A stretch of DNA of 64,000 nt, taken from the NCBI RefSeq assembly GCF_042676025.1, contig NZ_JBHTJP010000035.1, positions 434,001 through 498,000 on the forward strand. Direction: 5' to 3'. Shown here piece after piece: positions 23,746-31,264 of this stretch. How positions within the stretch are numbered: the stretch's first letter is position 1; the number at the start of each line of letters is the position of its first letter. The DNA comes from Salinimicrobium gaetbulicola (GTDB taxonomy: Bacteria; Bacteroidota; Bacteroidia; Flavobacteriales; Flavobacteriaceae). The notes below the pieces were generated by a model. The model searched no databases. It was not told the DNA's origin and worked only from the letters and a program-made list of their open reading frames with translations. A program made the translations under genes and the position numbers.

Positions 23746-24906
23746 ATGCCATTTTATCACAAATTGGGAAAGATCCCTCATAAGCGGCACACGGTATTCA
23801 AAAAACCTGATGGCAGTTTATATTATGAGCAGTTGTTCGGGACAATTGGTTTCGACGGAATGTCATCGAATATCTACCACGAACAAAGGCCCACGCAGGT
23901 TAAAGAGATCAAGGGGAGCTATAGTGTCAAGCCGAAAATCGCAAAAGAGAACAATATCAAATCATATAGGTTTAAGGGTTTTAATGTAAAGCCAGAACCC
24001 GATTATCTTGAGAGCAGAAAAGTGGTTCTGACCAATTCTGATGTTGACATTACTTTGGCTTCTCCGCAAAATCTATCACAGGATTATTTTTATAAGAACG
24101 CCGATTCAGATGAGTTGATCTTTATTCACCAGGGTACTGGAAAACTTAGAACTCACCTGGGAAATCTGGATTTTAAATACGGAGATTATTTATTGGTTCC
24201 ACGGGGAACCATTTATAAGATAGATTTTGACGATGAGGTCAACAGGCTTTTCATTGTTGAGTCACGCCGTCCTATCTATACTCCAAAAAGGTACAGAAAC
24301 TATTTTGGTCAGTTGTTGGAGCATTCCCCATTTTGTGAGCGCGATATACGTCAGCCTTATGAGTTGGAGACCAACAATGAATCTGGTGACTTCCTTATAA
24401 AAGTGAAAAAGCAAGGTGAGATCTTTGATATGGTTTATGCATCTCATCCGTTTGATGTGGTAGGGTATGATGGTTACAATTACCCGTACGCTTTTTCTAT
24501 TCACGATTTTGAACCTATTACGGGAAGGATACATCAACCGCCACCGGTGCACCAGACCTTTGAAACCGATGCCTTCGTAGTTTGCTCATTCGTTCCGCGG
24601 ATGTATGATTATCACCCGGAAAGTATTCCGGCGCCTTACAACCATAGTAATATTGACAGTGATGAGGTGTTATATTATGTGGATGGAGATTTTATGAGTA
24701 GGAATGATATTGAAAAAGGGCACATTTCACTGCATCCTGCGGGAATTCCGCATGGGCCCCATCCGGGAGCAGTAGAGCGTAGTATTGGTCAAACCGAAAC
24801 TGAAGAGCTTGCGGTGATGGTAGATACTTTTAAACCATTAATGGTTACTGAAGACGCCATGGAAATAGCCGATGAAAGCTATCATAAATCCTGGTTGGAT
24901 CATTAA
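23746..24906 (+). CDS. hmgA: Homogentisate 1,2-dioxygenase
   Basis: 386 residues, shorter than the roughly 440 of animal and proteobacterial enzymes, but a full cupin-type protein. It begins MPFYHKLGKIPHKRHTVFKK and has FGTIGFDGMSSNIYHEQRPT, PRGTIYKIDF and the iron site in the C-terminal half, with His300 and Glu307 in PYNHSNIDSDEV and His336 in GIPHGPHPG. The reaction opens the ring of homogentisate to maleylacetoacetate with O2. Together with the next gene it forms the central tyrosine/phenylalanine breakdown route. The isomerase and fumarylacetoacetase genes are not in the window. Confidence 0.93.
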   Translation: MPFYHKLGKIPHKRHTVFKKPDGSLYYEQLFGTIGFDGMSSNIYHEQRPTQVKEIKGSYSVKPKIAKENNIKSYRFKGFNVKPEPDYLESRKVVLTNSDVDITLASPQNLSQDYFYKNADSDELIFIHQGTGKLRTHLGNLDFKYGDYLLVPRGTIYKIDFDDEVNRLFIVESRRPIYTPKRYRNYFGQLLEHSPFCERDIRQPYELETNNESGDFLIKVKKQGEIFDMVYASHPFDVVGYDGYNYPYAFSIHDFEPITGRIHQPPPVHQTFETDAFVVCSFVPRMYDYHPESIPAPYNHSNIDSDEVLYYVDGDFMSRNDIEKGHISLHPAGIPHGPHPGAVERSIGQTETEELAVMVDTFKPLMVTEDAMEIADESYHKSWLDH

Positions 24907-24931
24907 AATGATTCAGTTCCCTAAATATTTT

Positions 24932-24939
24932 TATGTTTG
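24932..24939 (+). promoter_or_regulatory. -7 box for hppD
   Basis: TATGTTTG, a full TAnnTTTG match, 25 nt after the hmgA stop and 75 nt before the hppD ATG, suggesting hppD has its own promoter and a leader of about 70 nt that contains the palindrome at 24974-24997. Confidence 0.45.
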
Positions 24940-24973
24940 AGGGCGATTAAATAAGAAATAATAAAAAGCACAT

Positions 24974-24997
24974 CATATTTCAGAAGTCTGAAATATG
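24974..24997. repeat. Perfect 24-nt inverted repeat in the hppD leader
   Basis: CATATTTCAGA (24974-24984) and TCTGAAATATG (24987-24997) are perfect 11-bp arms around AG. It lies 17 nt before the hppD ATG and downstream of the -7 box. It could be a dimer-binding operator or, in RNA, a hairpin beside the start codon. No T run follows on the plus strand. Confidence 0.6.
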
Positions 24998-25014
24998 AAA
25001 AAAAATAGAAGATT

Positions 25015-26151
25015 ATGGCGACAGAAAACACAACAGAAATTAAAAAAACAGTTCCGGCAGCAGAAGACTTTTTGCCAATCCTGGGAACTGATTTCGTGGA
25101 ATTATATGTTGGAAATGCGAAACAGGCAGCCTATTATTATCAGCAGGCCTGGGGTTTCCAGCCGGTAGCATATTCCGGATTGGAGACTGGTAGTAAAGAC
25201 AGTGTGTCTTACGTTCTTCAACAAGGAAAAATTAGATTGGTGCTAACTTCTCCAATTCAACCGGGAGGTGAGATCAACGCGCATATAGATAAGCATGGTG
25301 ACGGGGTGAAAGTCGTAGCATTATGGGTAGATGATGCTCGTAAAAGTTATGAAGAAACCACTAAGCGTGGTGCCGAATCTTACATGGAACCTAAAGAGAT
25401 CAAAGATGAGAACGGGCATGTGGTTCTTTCAGGCATTCATACTTATGGTGAAACAGTACACGTGTTCGTGGAAAGAAAGAATTATTCAGGTCCATTTTTG
25501 CCGGGCTACAAGGTTTACAAACCAAACTTCAAGGTAGAAGATGTAGGTTTGAAATATATCGACCATATGGTTGGAAATGTTGGCTGGAATGAAATGAACA
25601 AGTGGTGTGAGTTCTACGCCAAGGTGATGGGCTTTGCACAGTTAGTTTCTTTTGATGACAAAGATATTTCTACCGAATATACTGCCTTAATGAGTAAGGT
25701 GATGAGTAATGGAAACGGAAGAATTAAATTCCCGATCAATGAGCCTGCCGAAGGAAAAAAGAAATCTCAGATAGAAGAGTATATTGATTTTTATAACGGC
25801 GCAGGAGTACAGCACATAGCGGTTGCCACAGATAATATTATTGAGACAGTGACCCAACTGCGTGACCGTGGAGTGGAATTTCTTTACGTGCCGGAGGCCT
25901 ATTATGATGATGTACTTGACAGAGTTGGGGAGATAGATGAAGATCTTGAGCCATTAAAGGAACTGGGAGTTTTAATTGACAGAGACGATGAAGGCTATTT
26001 ATTGCAGATATTTACCAAGCCTGTTTTAGACAGACCAACCATGTTCTTTGAGATCATTCAGCGAAAAGGAGCTCAATCTTTTGGAAAAGGTAATTTTAAA
26101 GCCCTTTTTGAGGCTATAGAAAGAGAGCAAAGTTTGAGAGGAACATTGTAG
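25015..26151 (+). CDS. hppD: 4-Hydroxyphenylpyruvate dioxygenase
   Basis: 378 residues, two tandem vicinal-oxygen-chelate domains as in the family. The iron ligands are visible in the C-terminal half: His184 (YIDHMVGNV), His267 (GVQHIAVAT) and Glu346 (FFEIIQRKG). The C-terminal GKGNFKALFEAIEREQ helix that closes the active site is complete. It converts 4-hydroxyphenylpyruvate to homogentisate, the substrate of the upstream hmgA product. It has its own -7 box and a strong leader palindrome, so its expression may be controlled separately from hmgA. Confidence 0.95.
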   Translation: MATENTTEIKKTVPAAEDFLPILGTDFVELYVGNAKQAAYYYQQAWGFQPVAYSGLETGSKDSVSYVLQQGKIRLVLTSPIQPGGEINAHIDKHGDGVKVVALWVDDARKSYEETTKRGAESYMEPKEIKDENGHVVLSGIHTYGETVHVFVERKNYSGPFLPGYKVYKPNFKVEDVGLKYIDHMVGNVGWNEMNKWCEFYAKVMGFAQLVSFDDKDISTEYTALMSKVMSNGNGRIKFPINEPAEGKKKSQIEEYIDFYNGAGVQHIAVATDNIIETVTQLRDRGVEFLYVPEAYYDDVLDRVGEIDEDLEPLKELGVLIDRDDEGYLLQIFTKPVLDRPTMFFEIIQRKGAQSFGKGNFKALFEAIEREQSLRGTL

Positions 26152-26236
26152 ATTTTTGAATAAAAATAGCTAATATTTAATTTTAATCAACGAAACCACT
26201 ATTTTCTGCGAATAATGCGTTAAAGTTAATTTTCTG

Positions 26237-26268
26237 TTTGTTTTTATTATACAATTAGAAGACTTTTG
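26237..26268 (+). promoter_or_regulatory. Promoter for a candidate small RNA
   Basis: TTTG at 26237-26240 and GACTTTTG at 26261-26268 (one mismatch to TAnnTTTG), 20 nt apart, then GCACC, which is common at Bacteroidota starts. No open reading frame begins between it and the terminator at 26352. Confidence 0.45.
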
Positions 26269-26270
26269 CA

Positions 26271-26385
26271 CCGCAATTTTGGAGTGGTTACCAGAATTGG
26301 AAAAAAATAATTTTTTTTTCATAATTTAAGTTTTAGTTGGTTAATAAGATTAAAAACCCCGTCATTCACTTGACGGGGTTTTTTT
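26271..26385 (+). ncRNA. Candidate small non-coding RNA (about 110-115 nt)
   Basis: The span between a promoter-like pair and a strong terminator has no start codon in a usable frame. Its predicted RNA has three stems. The first is a 9-bp stem of CAATTTTGG (26274-26282) with CCAGAATTG (26291-26299), one G-U, loop AGTGGTTA. The second is an A7/T7 stem (26301-26307 with 26311-26319). The third is the terminator hairpin. It does not resemble SRP, 6S, tmRNA or RNase P RNA. The alternative is simply a 200-nt 3' untranslated region of hppD. Confidence 0.35.
26352..26385 (+). terminator. Strong rho-independent terminator
   Basis: AAAAACCCCGTCA (26352-26364) pairs with TGACGGGGTTTTT (from 26371), loop TTCACT, followed by the T run. 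It ends either the hppD mRNA or the candidate small RNA. Confidence 0.9.
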
Positions 26386-26400
26386 GATTTAATACATTTG
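26370..26400 (+). promoter_or_regulatory. Promoter of the DUF3108-kynA operon, overlapping the terminator
   Basis: TTG at 26370-26372 and TACATTTG (full -7 match) at 26393-26400, 20 nt apart. The -33 box lies in the descending arm of the preceding terminator. Predicted leader is about 45 nt to the ATG at 26449. Confidence 0.6.
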
Positions 26401-26448
26401 GAACAGAAATTGTAATTGTAATCCCCCAATATAAAAGTTATATCATTC

Positions 26449-27222
26449 ATGAAGAAGATAATTACAATTGTAATTTCCCTAATAACTCTTAATGTCGCAG
26501 CCCAGTCTCACCAGGCTTATGACGGTGGGGAATGGTTTAAGTTCAGGATACATTACGGTGTTTTCAACGCCAGTTTTGCCACTCTTGAAGTGAAAGAATC
26601 CACCTTTCGCGACCAACCCGTTTATCATGTAGTTGGAAAAGGAAGATCTACTGGACTTCTTCACCTGTTTTTTAAGGTTGATGATAACTACGAGACCTAT
26701 ATTCACAAAGAAACGGGTTCTCCTATGCGCTTTATCAGGAAAATAGATGAAGGTGGGCATACCAAGGATATTCAAATAGACTTTGACCACCAGACGAACA
26801 CGGCTCATGTTTTCAATAAAAAGCATAACAAAAAAGAATCTTTTCAGGTTCAGGATAATGTACATGATATGCTTTCGGCCTTCTATTATCTTCGGAATAA
26901 TTTAGATGTAGAGTCTATAGCTCCTGGAGAGATGATGACCATGAATATGTTCTTTGATAATGAAAATCACGACTTTAAGTTAAAGTTTCTCGGAAGAGAG
27001 GTCGTGAAAACAAAATTGGGTAATATTGCAACGCTAAAATTTAAGCCTTATGTGCTGGCTGGCAGAGTGTTCAAAGAAAAGGAGAGCCTTACCATATGGG
27101 TAAGTGACGATAAGAACAGAATGCCGGTAAAGATCAAAGCCGATTTAGCTGTTGGATCCCTGGATGCAGATATCGACGCTTTTAAAGGATTGAAACATCC
27201 TTTAAAAATAATAATGAAATAA
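26449..27222 (+). CDS. DUF3108 periplasmic protein
   Basis: 257 residues with a signal peptide ending VAAQ (19). The mature protein shows the DUF3108 pattern: YDGGEWFKFRIHYGVFNASFATLEV at the start, then YHVVGKGRSTGLLHLFFKVDDNYETY, DMLSAFYYLRN and a final IWVSDDKNRMPVKIKADLAVGSLDADIDAF. Strands alternate as in an antiparallel barrel or LolA-like sheet, and no catalytic residues are known. It is first in a four-gene operon, 4 nt before kynA. Its role there is unknown. Confidence 0.8.
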   Translation: MKKIITIVISLITLNVAAQSHQAYDGGEWFKFRIHYGVFNASFATLEVKESTFRDQPVYHVVGKGRSTGLLHLFFKVDDNYETYIHKETGSPMRFIRKIDEGGHTKDIQIDFDHQTNTAHVFNKKHNKKESFQVQDNVHDMLSAFYYLRNNLDVESIAPGEMMTMNMFFDNENHDFKLKFLGREVVKTKLGNIATLKFKPYVLAGRVFKEKESLTIWVSDDKNRMPVKIKADLAVGSLDADIDAFKGLKHPLKIIMK

Positions 27223-27226
27223 ATAC

Positions 27227-28198
27227 ATGAAAGATATTAAACCTGAGATTGCCGATAAGGTCAGGCAGCTGGAAGAGAAATTTAAAAATTCCGGTCAGGA
27301 TCTGGGTTCATACCTTGACGGCTTATTATATGACAGGTATTTAACGTATTGGGATTACATTCACCTGGATACGCTTTTAAGTCTGCAAAACCCGAGAACG
27401 CATTTTCCCGATGAAGAGATCTTCATTGGTTACCACCAGATCACAGAGTTATATTTTAAGCTTATCATTCATGAGCAGAAGCAAATAGTTGATTCTGAAG
27501 ATCTTTCTGTAGAATTTTTCACTGAAAAAGTGAATAGGATTGTTCGTTATTTCAGGATCCTTACGAATTCTTTTGACGTGATGATAAGAGGGATGGAAAG
27601 AGAGCAATTCCTGAAATTCAGGATGGCGTTGCTTCCGGCAAGCGGGTTCCAATCGGCCCAATTCAGAATGATCGAGATGTTTTCCACTCCTTTAGGGAAT
27701 TTGGTGCATACAGATGTTCGAAATGACTTCACTAAGGAAAATTCTGTAGAAGAGTTATATGAGAACATATACTGGAAAAGAGGCGCCACAGACCTGGCTT
27801 CAGGAGAAAAAACCTTAACTTTAAAGCAATTCGAGGAAGAATACACCCCGCGCTTTCTACGCCTGGCAAACAGGGTGAAAGGTGGAACGATCTATGAAAA
27901 ATATCAACAGTTATCTTCCGAAGAAAAGAATAATAAAAATCTTATTGATGCGTTGCGTAGTTTAGACGTAACGGTCAATGTCAACTGGCTTCTTATGCAT
28001 ATTGGGGCGGCACACCGATACCTGATGGCAAAAAAGCAAGCGGTTGCAGCAACCGGGGGCACGAATTGGAAAGAGTTCCTGCCGCCAAGTTTTCAACGTA
28101 TTTCTTTCTTTCCTGAACTTTGGAGTGAAGAAGAGATGCGGCAATGGGGCAAAGAATGGGTAGATGAAACGTTTAATAAAAAAATGCACACGAATTGA
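27227..28198 (+). CDS. kynA: Tryptophan 2,3-dioxygenase
   Basis: 323 residues. The family signature LTYWDYIHLDTLLSLQNPRT is followed by FIGYHQITELYFKLIIHE, whose His70 corresponds to the distal heme-pocket histidine. MALLPASGFQSAQFRMIE supplies the substrate-binding Arg, and the proximal-heme region is LLMHIGAAHRYLM (His257 or His262) followed by TGGTNWKEFLPP. It opens the indole ring of L-tryptophan to N-formylkynurenine. No kynurenine formamidase or kynureninase is in the window. The stop codon overlaps the TTG start of the next gene. Confidence 0.93.
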   Translation: MKDIKPEIADKVRQLEEKFKNSGQDLGSYLDGLLYDRYLTYWDYIHLDTLLSLQNPRTHFPDEEIFIGYHQITELYFKLIIHEQKQIVDSEDLSVEFFTEKVNRIVRYFRILTNSFDVMIRGMEREQFLKFRMALLPASGFQSAQFRMIEMFSTPLGNLVHTDVRNDFTKENSVEELYENIYWKRGATDLASGEKTLTLKQFEEEYTPRFLRLANRVKGGTIYEKYQQLSSEEKNNKNLIDALRSLDVTVNVNWLLMHIGAAHRYLMAKKQAVAATGGTNWKEFLPPSFQRISFFPELWSEEEMRQWGKEWVDETFNKKMHTN

Positions 28199-29430
28199 AA
28201 AAACTTAGTTACCTGCTACTGATGATGATGGCTGTTACGGCCTGTAATGACGAACCAAAGAATGTTGAAATAGCCGATAACGCAATAGAAGAACCGGCTC
28301 CCGTTATCGTGGAGGAGTATGGTTTTGTGTTGAATGATTTTGAGGTAGTTAGAGATACAGTGAGATCTGGAGATAGCTTCGGAATTATCCTGGGAAGCCA
28401 TGGGGTAGATCCCGGAAAGATCTTCCAGATCGTTGAAAAGGTGAAAGATACTTTTAACCCCAGGAAAATTGTGATCGGGAAACCTTATATGATCCTTAAG
28501 CAAACTGATTCTATAAGTGAACCGAAGGTGTTTGTTTATGAAAATGACCGTATCAATTATACGGTGGTTGATCTTAGGGATAGCATTTCTGTATATACAG
28601 CAAAAAAACCGGTCTCTGTGATTAAAAAAACGGTTTCAGGTGTAATTGAGTCAAGTCTTTCAGAAGCTATCGAAAACGCAGGTTTAAATTATATTCTCGC
28701 TCATGAGATGAATAATATATACCAGTGGAGTATTGATTTCTTCCGTCTTCAAAAAGGTGATAAGTTCAAGCTGGTTTATAACGAACGATATATTAATGAC
28801 ACTATTTATGCCGGTGTTGAGAGCATAGATGCGGCTGTATTCTATCACCAGGAAAAACCATATTACGCTTTTAGTTTCCTGACTGATTCTGTCTCGGGTC
28901 GACCTGATTATTATGATGAAAAAGCCAGGCCTCTTCAAAGTTTCTTTTTAAAGGCGCCTTTGAATTTCAGTCGTATTTCTTCCAGGTATAGTCCGCGCAG
29001 GTATCATCCGGTTCAGAAAAGATGGAAAGCCCATAAAGGAACTGATTATGCCGCGCCAAGAGGGACTCCAATCTGGTCTACTGCGAACGGGGTTGTGATC
29101 GCCTCCTCCTATACTTCCGGAAACGGAAATTATGTGAAAGTTAGGCATAACGATACTTATACAACACAATATCTTCACATGACCAAGCGTGCGGTTAAAA
29201 AAGGACAGCGCGTAAAACAAGGCGACGTGATCGGGTATGTTGGAAGTACCGGTCTTGCGACAGGACCTCACGTTTGTTACAGATTTTGGGTAAATGGAAG
29301 ACAGGTTGATCCTTTTAGGCAAAACTTACCTTCCGCAGAGCCTATTGACGAAAAATATATTCCATCATATTTTACTGCAATTGAACCTTTAAAGGCTCAA
29401 TTGGAAGCAATCGAGTTTAAAAATATCTAA
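28195..29430 (+). CDS. M23-family murein endopeptidase lipoprotein
   Basis: 411 residues from a TTG at 28195 that overlaps the kynA stop (TTGA). This start gives a proper lipoprotein signal (MKKLSYLLLMMMAVTACN, Cys17), whereas the next ATG would shorten it badly. An OapA/LysM-like N-terminal part precedes the peptidase domain: His280 and Asp284 in HKGTDYAAP, His328 in YLHM, and HVC (359-361) where most M23 enzymes have HxH. Cys361 would replace a zinc-ligand histidine. The family cuts peptide cross-links of peptidoglycan; here it should be anchored facing the periplasm. Confidence 0.88.
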   Translation: MKKLSYLLLMMMAVTACNDEPKNVEIADNAIEEPAPVIVEEYGFVLNDFEVVRDTVRSGDSFGIILGSHGVDPGKIFQIVEKVKDTFNPRKIVIGKPYMILKQTDSISEPKVFVYENDRINYTVVDLRDSISVYTAKKPVSVIKKTVSGVIESSLSEAIENAGLNYILAHEMNNIYQWSIDFFRLQKGDKFKLVYNERYINDTIYAGVESIDAAVFYHQEKPYYAFSFLTDSVSGRPDYYDEKARPLQSFFLKAPLNFSRISSRYSPRRYHPVQKRWKAHKGTDYAAPRGTPIWSTANGVVIASSYTSGNGNYVKVRHNDTYTTQYLHMTKRAVKKGQRVKQGDVIGYVGSTGLATGPHVCYRFWVNGRQVDPFRQNLPSAEPIDEKYIPSYFTAIEPLKAQLEAIEFKNI

Positions 29431-29444
29431 CCATATCAAATATA

Positions 29445-31076
29445 ATGAGAAGTACTAACCCTACTCAAACTAAAGCCTGGGAAAGGCTTGAAGCGCATTT
29501 CGCTGACATAAAGAATATCGATCTTAAAAATGAATTCCGTGAGAAACCGGGACGTGCTGATGATTTTACAATTCAGTGGGAGGATTTCTATGTGGATTTT
29601 AGTAAGAACTTACTTACATCTGAAACTCAAAAGCTTTTGCTGGAACTTGCTGAAGAAGTTGGTTTAAAAGAGGCTATTGATTCCTATTTTGGAGGAGATA
29701 TAATAAATAAAACAGAAGGTAGAGCTGTTCTGCACACTGCTTTAAGGGAGCATAAAGATGCTGTTGTCAATGTAGATGGTGAAAATGTAATTCCTGAAGT
29801 GTATGAAGTGAAGGAAAAGATCAAAGCCTTTAGCGAATCAATCATTAGTGGTGAGAAAAAAGGATTTACCGGGAAAGCTTTTACCGATGTCGTGAATATT
29901 GGTATTGGTGGTTCAGATCTTGGGCCTGTAATGATTACAGAGGCCTTGGAGCACTATAAGAATCATCTGAAAATCCATTTCGTTTCAAATGTAGATGGTG
30001 ACCATGTGCATGAGACCATTGAAGGATTAAATCCTGAAACCACTTTGTTTGTTATTGTATCAAAATCCTTCTCTACTCAGGAAACCCTTGCCAATTCAAC
30101 TACTATCAGAAAGTGGTTTATGAAGAAAGCTCCTGCAGACGCAGTGGCAAAGCATTTTGTAGCGGTTTCCAGTAATGTTCCAGCAGTGGAGGCTTTCGGT
30201 ATCGAGACTCAGAATATTTTCCCTATGTGGGACTGGGTTGGTGGAAGATTCTCTCTTTGGAGCGCAGTGGGTCTTTCAATAAGTCTTTCTGTTGGGTACA
30301 ATAATTTTGATTCTTTATTAAAAGGTGCGCATGAAATGGATTCACATTTCAAAAACACCTCTTTTGAAAAGAACCTTCCTGTGCAGCTTGCTCTTTTGAC
30401 CGTGTGGTATAATAACTTTTTTAAAGCTGAAACCCAGGCCATCATTCCGTATACTCAATATTTACATAGATTCCCTGCTTACTTACAGCAGGCTATCATG
30501 GAAAGTAACGGGAAGAGTGTTGACCGGGAAGGGAATGAGGTGCAGTACCAAACCGGAAATATCATCTGGGGTGAGCCGGGAACCAATTCTCAGCACGCTT
30601 TTTTCCAGTTGATCCACCAGGGAACCAAATTGATCCCTTCTGATTTTATTGGTTTTAAAAATTCACTTTTTGAAGATGCAGATCACCATAATAAATTAAT
30701 GGCTAACTTCTTTGCTCAGACTGAAGCATTACTTGCTGGAAAAAGCGAAGAAGAAGTTAGAGCGGAGTTTAGATCCAAAGGGCTTTCCTCTTCTGAAGTA
30801 GAAAAGTTGGTGCCTTTTAAAGTTTTCTCCGGAAACAAGCCTACAACAACTATTTTAATCGATAAACTAACTCCAGAAAGCCTTGGAAAGCTGATTGCCT
30901 TATATGAGCATCAGATTTTCGTGCAGGGAATTATCTGGAATGTATATAGTTATGACCAGTGGGGTGTGGAATTGGGTAAACAACTTGCAAACAATATTTT
31001 AGAGGAAATTGAAAAAAATGACATTTCAGAGCATGATTCTTCTACCAAAAAAATGTTAAAATTTTTTCTTGAGTAA
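29445..31076 (+). CDS. pgi: Glucose-6-phosphate isomerase
   Basis: 543 residues, normal for the classical PGI fold. Visible signatures are GIGGSDLGPVMITEAL, the SKSFSTQETLANS phosphate loop, GGRFSLWSAVGLSISL (PGI signature 1), EPGTNSQHAFFQLIHQGTK with the active-site His, and YDQWGVELGKQLAN (signature 2). It interconverts glucose-6-phosphate and fructose-6-phosphate. It is the last gene of the operon running from the DUF3108 gene; a terminator follows 35 nt after the stop. Confidence 0.97.
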   Translation: MRSTNPTQTKAWERLEAHFADIKNIDLKNEFREKPGRADDFTIQWEDFYVDFSKNLLTSETQKLLLELAEEVGLKEAIDSYFGGDIINKTEGRAVLHTALREHKDAVVNVDGENVIPEVYEVKEKIKAFSESIISGEKKGFTGKAFTDVVNIGIGGSDLGPVMITEALEHYKNHLKIHFVSNVDGDHVHETIEGLNPETTLFVIVSKSFSTQETLANSTTIRKWFMKKAPADAVAKHFVAVSSNVPAVEAFGIETQNIFPMWDWVGGRFSLWSAVGLSISLSVGYNNFDSLLKGAHEMDSHFKNTSFEKNLPVQLALLTVWYNNFFKAETQAIIPYTQYLHRFPAYLQQAIMESNGKSVDREGNEVQYQTGNIIWGEPGTNSQHAFFQLIHQGTKLIPSDFIGFKNSLFEDADHHNKLMANFFAQTEALLAGKSEEEVRAEFRSKGLSSSEVEKLVPFKVFSGNKPTTTILIDKLTPESLGKLIALYEHQIFVQGIIWNVYSYDQWGVELGKQLANNILEEIEKNDISEHDSSTKKMLKFFLE

Positions 31077-31111
31077 ATTTCTTAACAATCAAAGAATTCC
31101 CACAAAGCATC

Positions 31112-31137
31112 AAAAGCCCTGATTATCAGGGCTTTTT
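31112..31137 (+). terminator. Rho-independent terminator after pgi
   Basis: AAAAGCCCTGA (31112-31122) and TCAGGGCTTTT form an 11-bp perfect stem with a TTA loop and T run. Confidence 0.9.
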
Positions 31138-31264
31138 GCTTAAATACTTGTTTCACAGGGAATTGTTCATGTTTTGTGTATAATTCTTAACGTTCAGTTA
31201 AAGTTATTTTTGAGAAAATGCGTTCTTTTGCATCAACAAATTAAACTCAAACACAAATTTCACA

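Noticed and set aside
26271..26350. SRP RNA, tRNA or known riboswitch in the hppD-kynA gap
   Set aside because: No SRP GNAR loop motif, no cloverleaf and no CCA end; the sequence is A/U-rich.
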